A program made the translations under genes and the position numbers. Below, piece after piece: positions 63,458-64,000 of a stretch of DNA of 64,000 nt (position 1 is the first letter of the stretch; each line of letters starts with the position of its first letter). The notes below the pieces were generated by a model, which saw nothing but the letters and a program-made list of their open reading frames with translations, was not told where the DNA came from and searched no databases. The stretch is from Brevibacillus sp. DP1.3A. GTDB taxonomy: Bacteria > Bacillota > Bacilli > Brevibacillales > Brevibacillaceae. The stretch spans positions 6,024,001 through 6,088,000 of the forward strand of contig NZ_CP085876.1 in the NCBI RefSeq assembly GCF_013284245.2, given 5' to 3'.

Positions 63458-64000
63458 TTACACCTCGTATTTCCGATACATATTGCGATATCCCGCCAAG
63501 AAATTCTCATGTGTGTAAATAGCCGATACTCTTTGGAAGCCACATCTGCCCATGCGCCGTCTCATGGGCTCGTTTTGGCATAACGTAATGATCGCTTGGG
63601 CAATTTGAGTAAAATGCATGACGGGTACCGTTATCCCTGCGTTGCCATAGTTGTCACCATTGCCGTATAACAATTCCCGACAGCTTCCCACGTCCGTTGT
63701 GACGAAGGGCTTTCTGCATGCCATTCCTTCCAAAATAACGAGCGGTTGTCCTTCACTGATGCTGGTCAAAACAAGCATGTCCATTTTTCCGAGATACTCT
63801 TTCACATTGACCGCACCCGTAAACGTAACATCCTCCAGCTGCAGGCTTTCGACCAATTGCAGGCATTCTGTGTAGTACTCCCCATCTTCATCCGTCGGGC
63901 CCATGATGACAAAGCGTGCGTGTGGCACTTGTTCCTTGACGAGCCCGAAGCTGTGCAGCATTGTTTTAATATCCTTGATGGGTACCACACGGACGACAGC
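63458..64000 (-). CDS. pelF: PelF-like glycosyltransferase, C-terminal part (5' end outside window)
   Basis: 181 codons to the right edge; the frame reads AVVRVVPIKDIKTM at the edge, so the start lies beyond 64000. GT4 glycosyltransferase second domain: RVVPIKDIKT (PelF-typical), FVIMGPTDEDGEYY, VTFTGAVNVKEYLGKMDMLVLTS and the EX7E motif in SEGQPLVILEGMACRKPFV, TTDVGSCREL. PelF uses a UDP-sugar (UDP-GlcNAc in Pseudomonas) to build the Pel chain. First visible gene of the operon. Confidence 0.9.
   Translation of the reverse strand, partial: AVVRVVPIKDIKTMLHSFGLVKEQVPHARFVIMGPTDEDGEYYTECLQLVESLQLEDVTFTGAVNVKEYLGKMDMLVLTSISEGQPLVILEGMACRKPFVTTDVGSCRELLYGNGDNYGNAGITVPVMHFTQIAQAIITLCQNEPMRRRMGRCGFQRVSAIYTHENFLAGYRNMYRKYEV

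Noticed and set aside
1-64000. CRISPR arrays, tRNA, rRNA or complete insertion sequences
   Set aside because: No regularly spaced repeats, tRNA cloverleaf, rRNA-like stretch or transposase gene was seen on either strand.

Overview
The window looks like a chromosomal segment of an endospore-forming Bacillota, most likely Brevibacillus or a close Paenibacillaceae relative. This is inferred from a Bacillus-type purine gene order with a separate PurS, strong AGGAGG-type ribosome binding sites with many GTG and TTG starts, a SpoVIF-like protein, M-box and ydaO riboswitches, and a Bacillus-type 7-1-7 Fur box. No rRNA, tRNA or CRISPR array was seen.

Layout. 1-1.9 kb: the end of a phage-tail or lysis-like unit (C1q-like fibre end, coiled-coil membrane protein, a small gene broken by a stop codon, a holin-like protein). 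1.9-8 kb: a PotABCD-type ABC importer operon with an M20 peptidase, divergent from an IclR regulator, with two matching 17-bp palindromes between them. 8-10 kb: a small secreted protein and a MocR regulator. 10-15.5 kb: a complete livK-H-M-G-F branched-chain amino acid importer. 15.7-20.2 kb: an adenine-deaminase-like amidohydrolase, a small membrane-protein pair, and a MarR/MFS operon. 20.2-34.7 kb: purine biosynthesis on the minus strand, split in two. purC-S-Q-L-F-M-N is separated from purH-D by opposite-strand corA (with M-box) and a GGDEF-EAL gene, plus a spoVIF-like gene. Each half has a good sigma-A promoter and PurBox-like sites. purE, purK and purB are not in the window.

34.7-44.7 kb: a chemoreceptor, an iron-type alcohol dehydrogenase, an M29 aminopeptidase, a GrpB gene flanked by matching repeats, a Btr-like AraC/SBP-fusion regulator and an orphan Fe-siderophore lipoprotein with Fur boxes, an acetamidase fragment, a CAP-domain protein behind a cyclic-di-AMP riboswitch, and a membrane-anchored unknown.

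44.8-50.8 kb: a D-Ala-D-Ser (vanG/vanC-like) vancomycin-resistance-type operon: VanY-like, ligase, VanXY-like, VanT serine racemase and VanS, with no VanR. 50.9-56.1 kb: a WYL regulator, DinB and DUF169 proteins, a lipoprotein, a remnant of a Tad/Flp pilus locus (prepilin peptidase plus frameshifted CpaB) and a thioredoxin-like protein.

56.2-64 kb: a SARP-like response regulator with a secreted DUF4832 glycosidase-like protein on the plus strand, converging on a minus-strand operon pelF-pelG-cotH-VTC-DUF4956. The operon links Pel-type exopolysaccharide assembly genes to a CotH-type kinase lipoprotein and a VTC-type polyphosphate polymerase. It runs off the right edge, and I consider it the best candidate for an undescribed system. 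The Van operon without a response regulator comes second.
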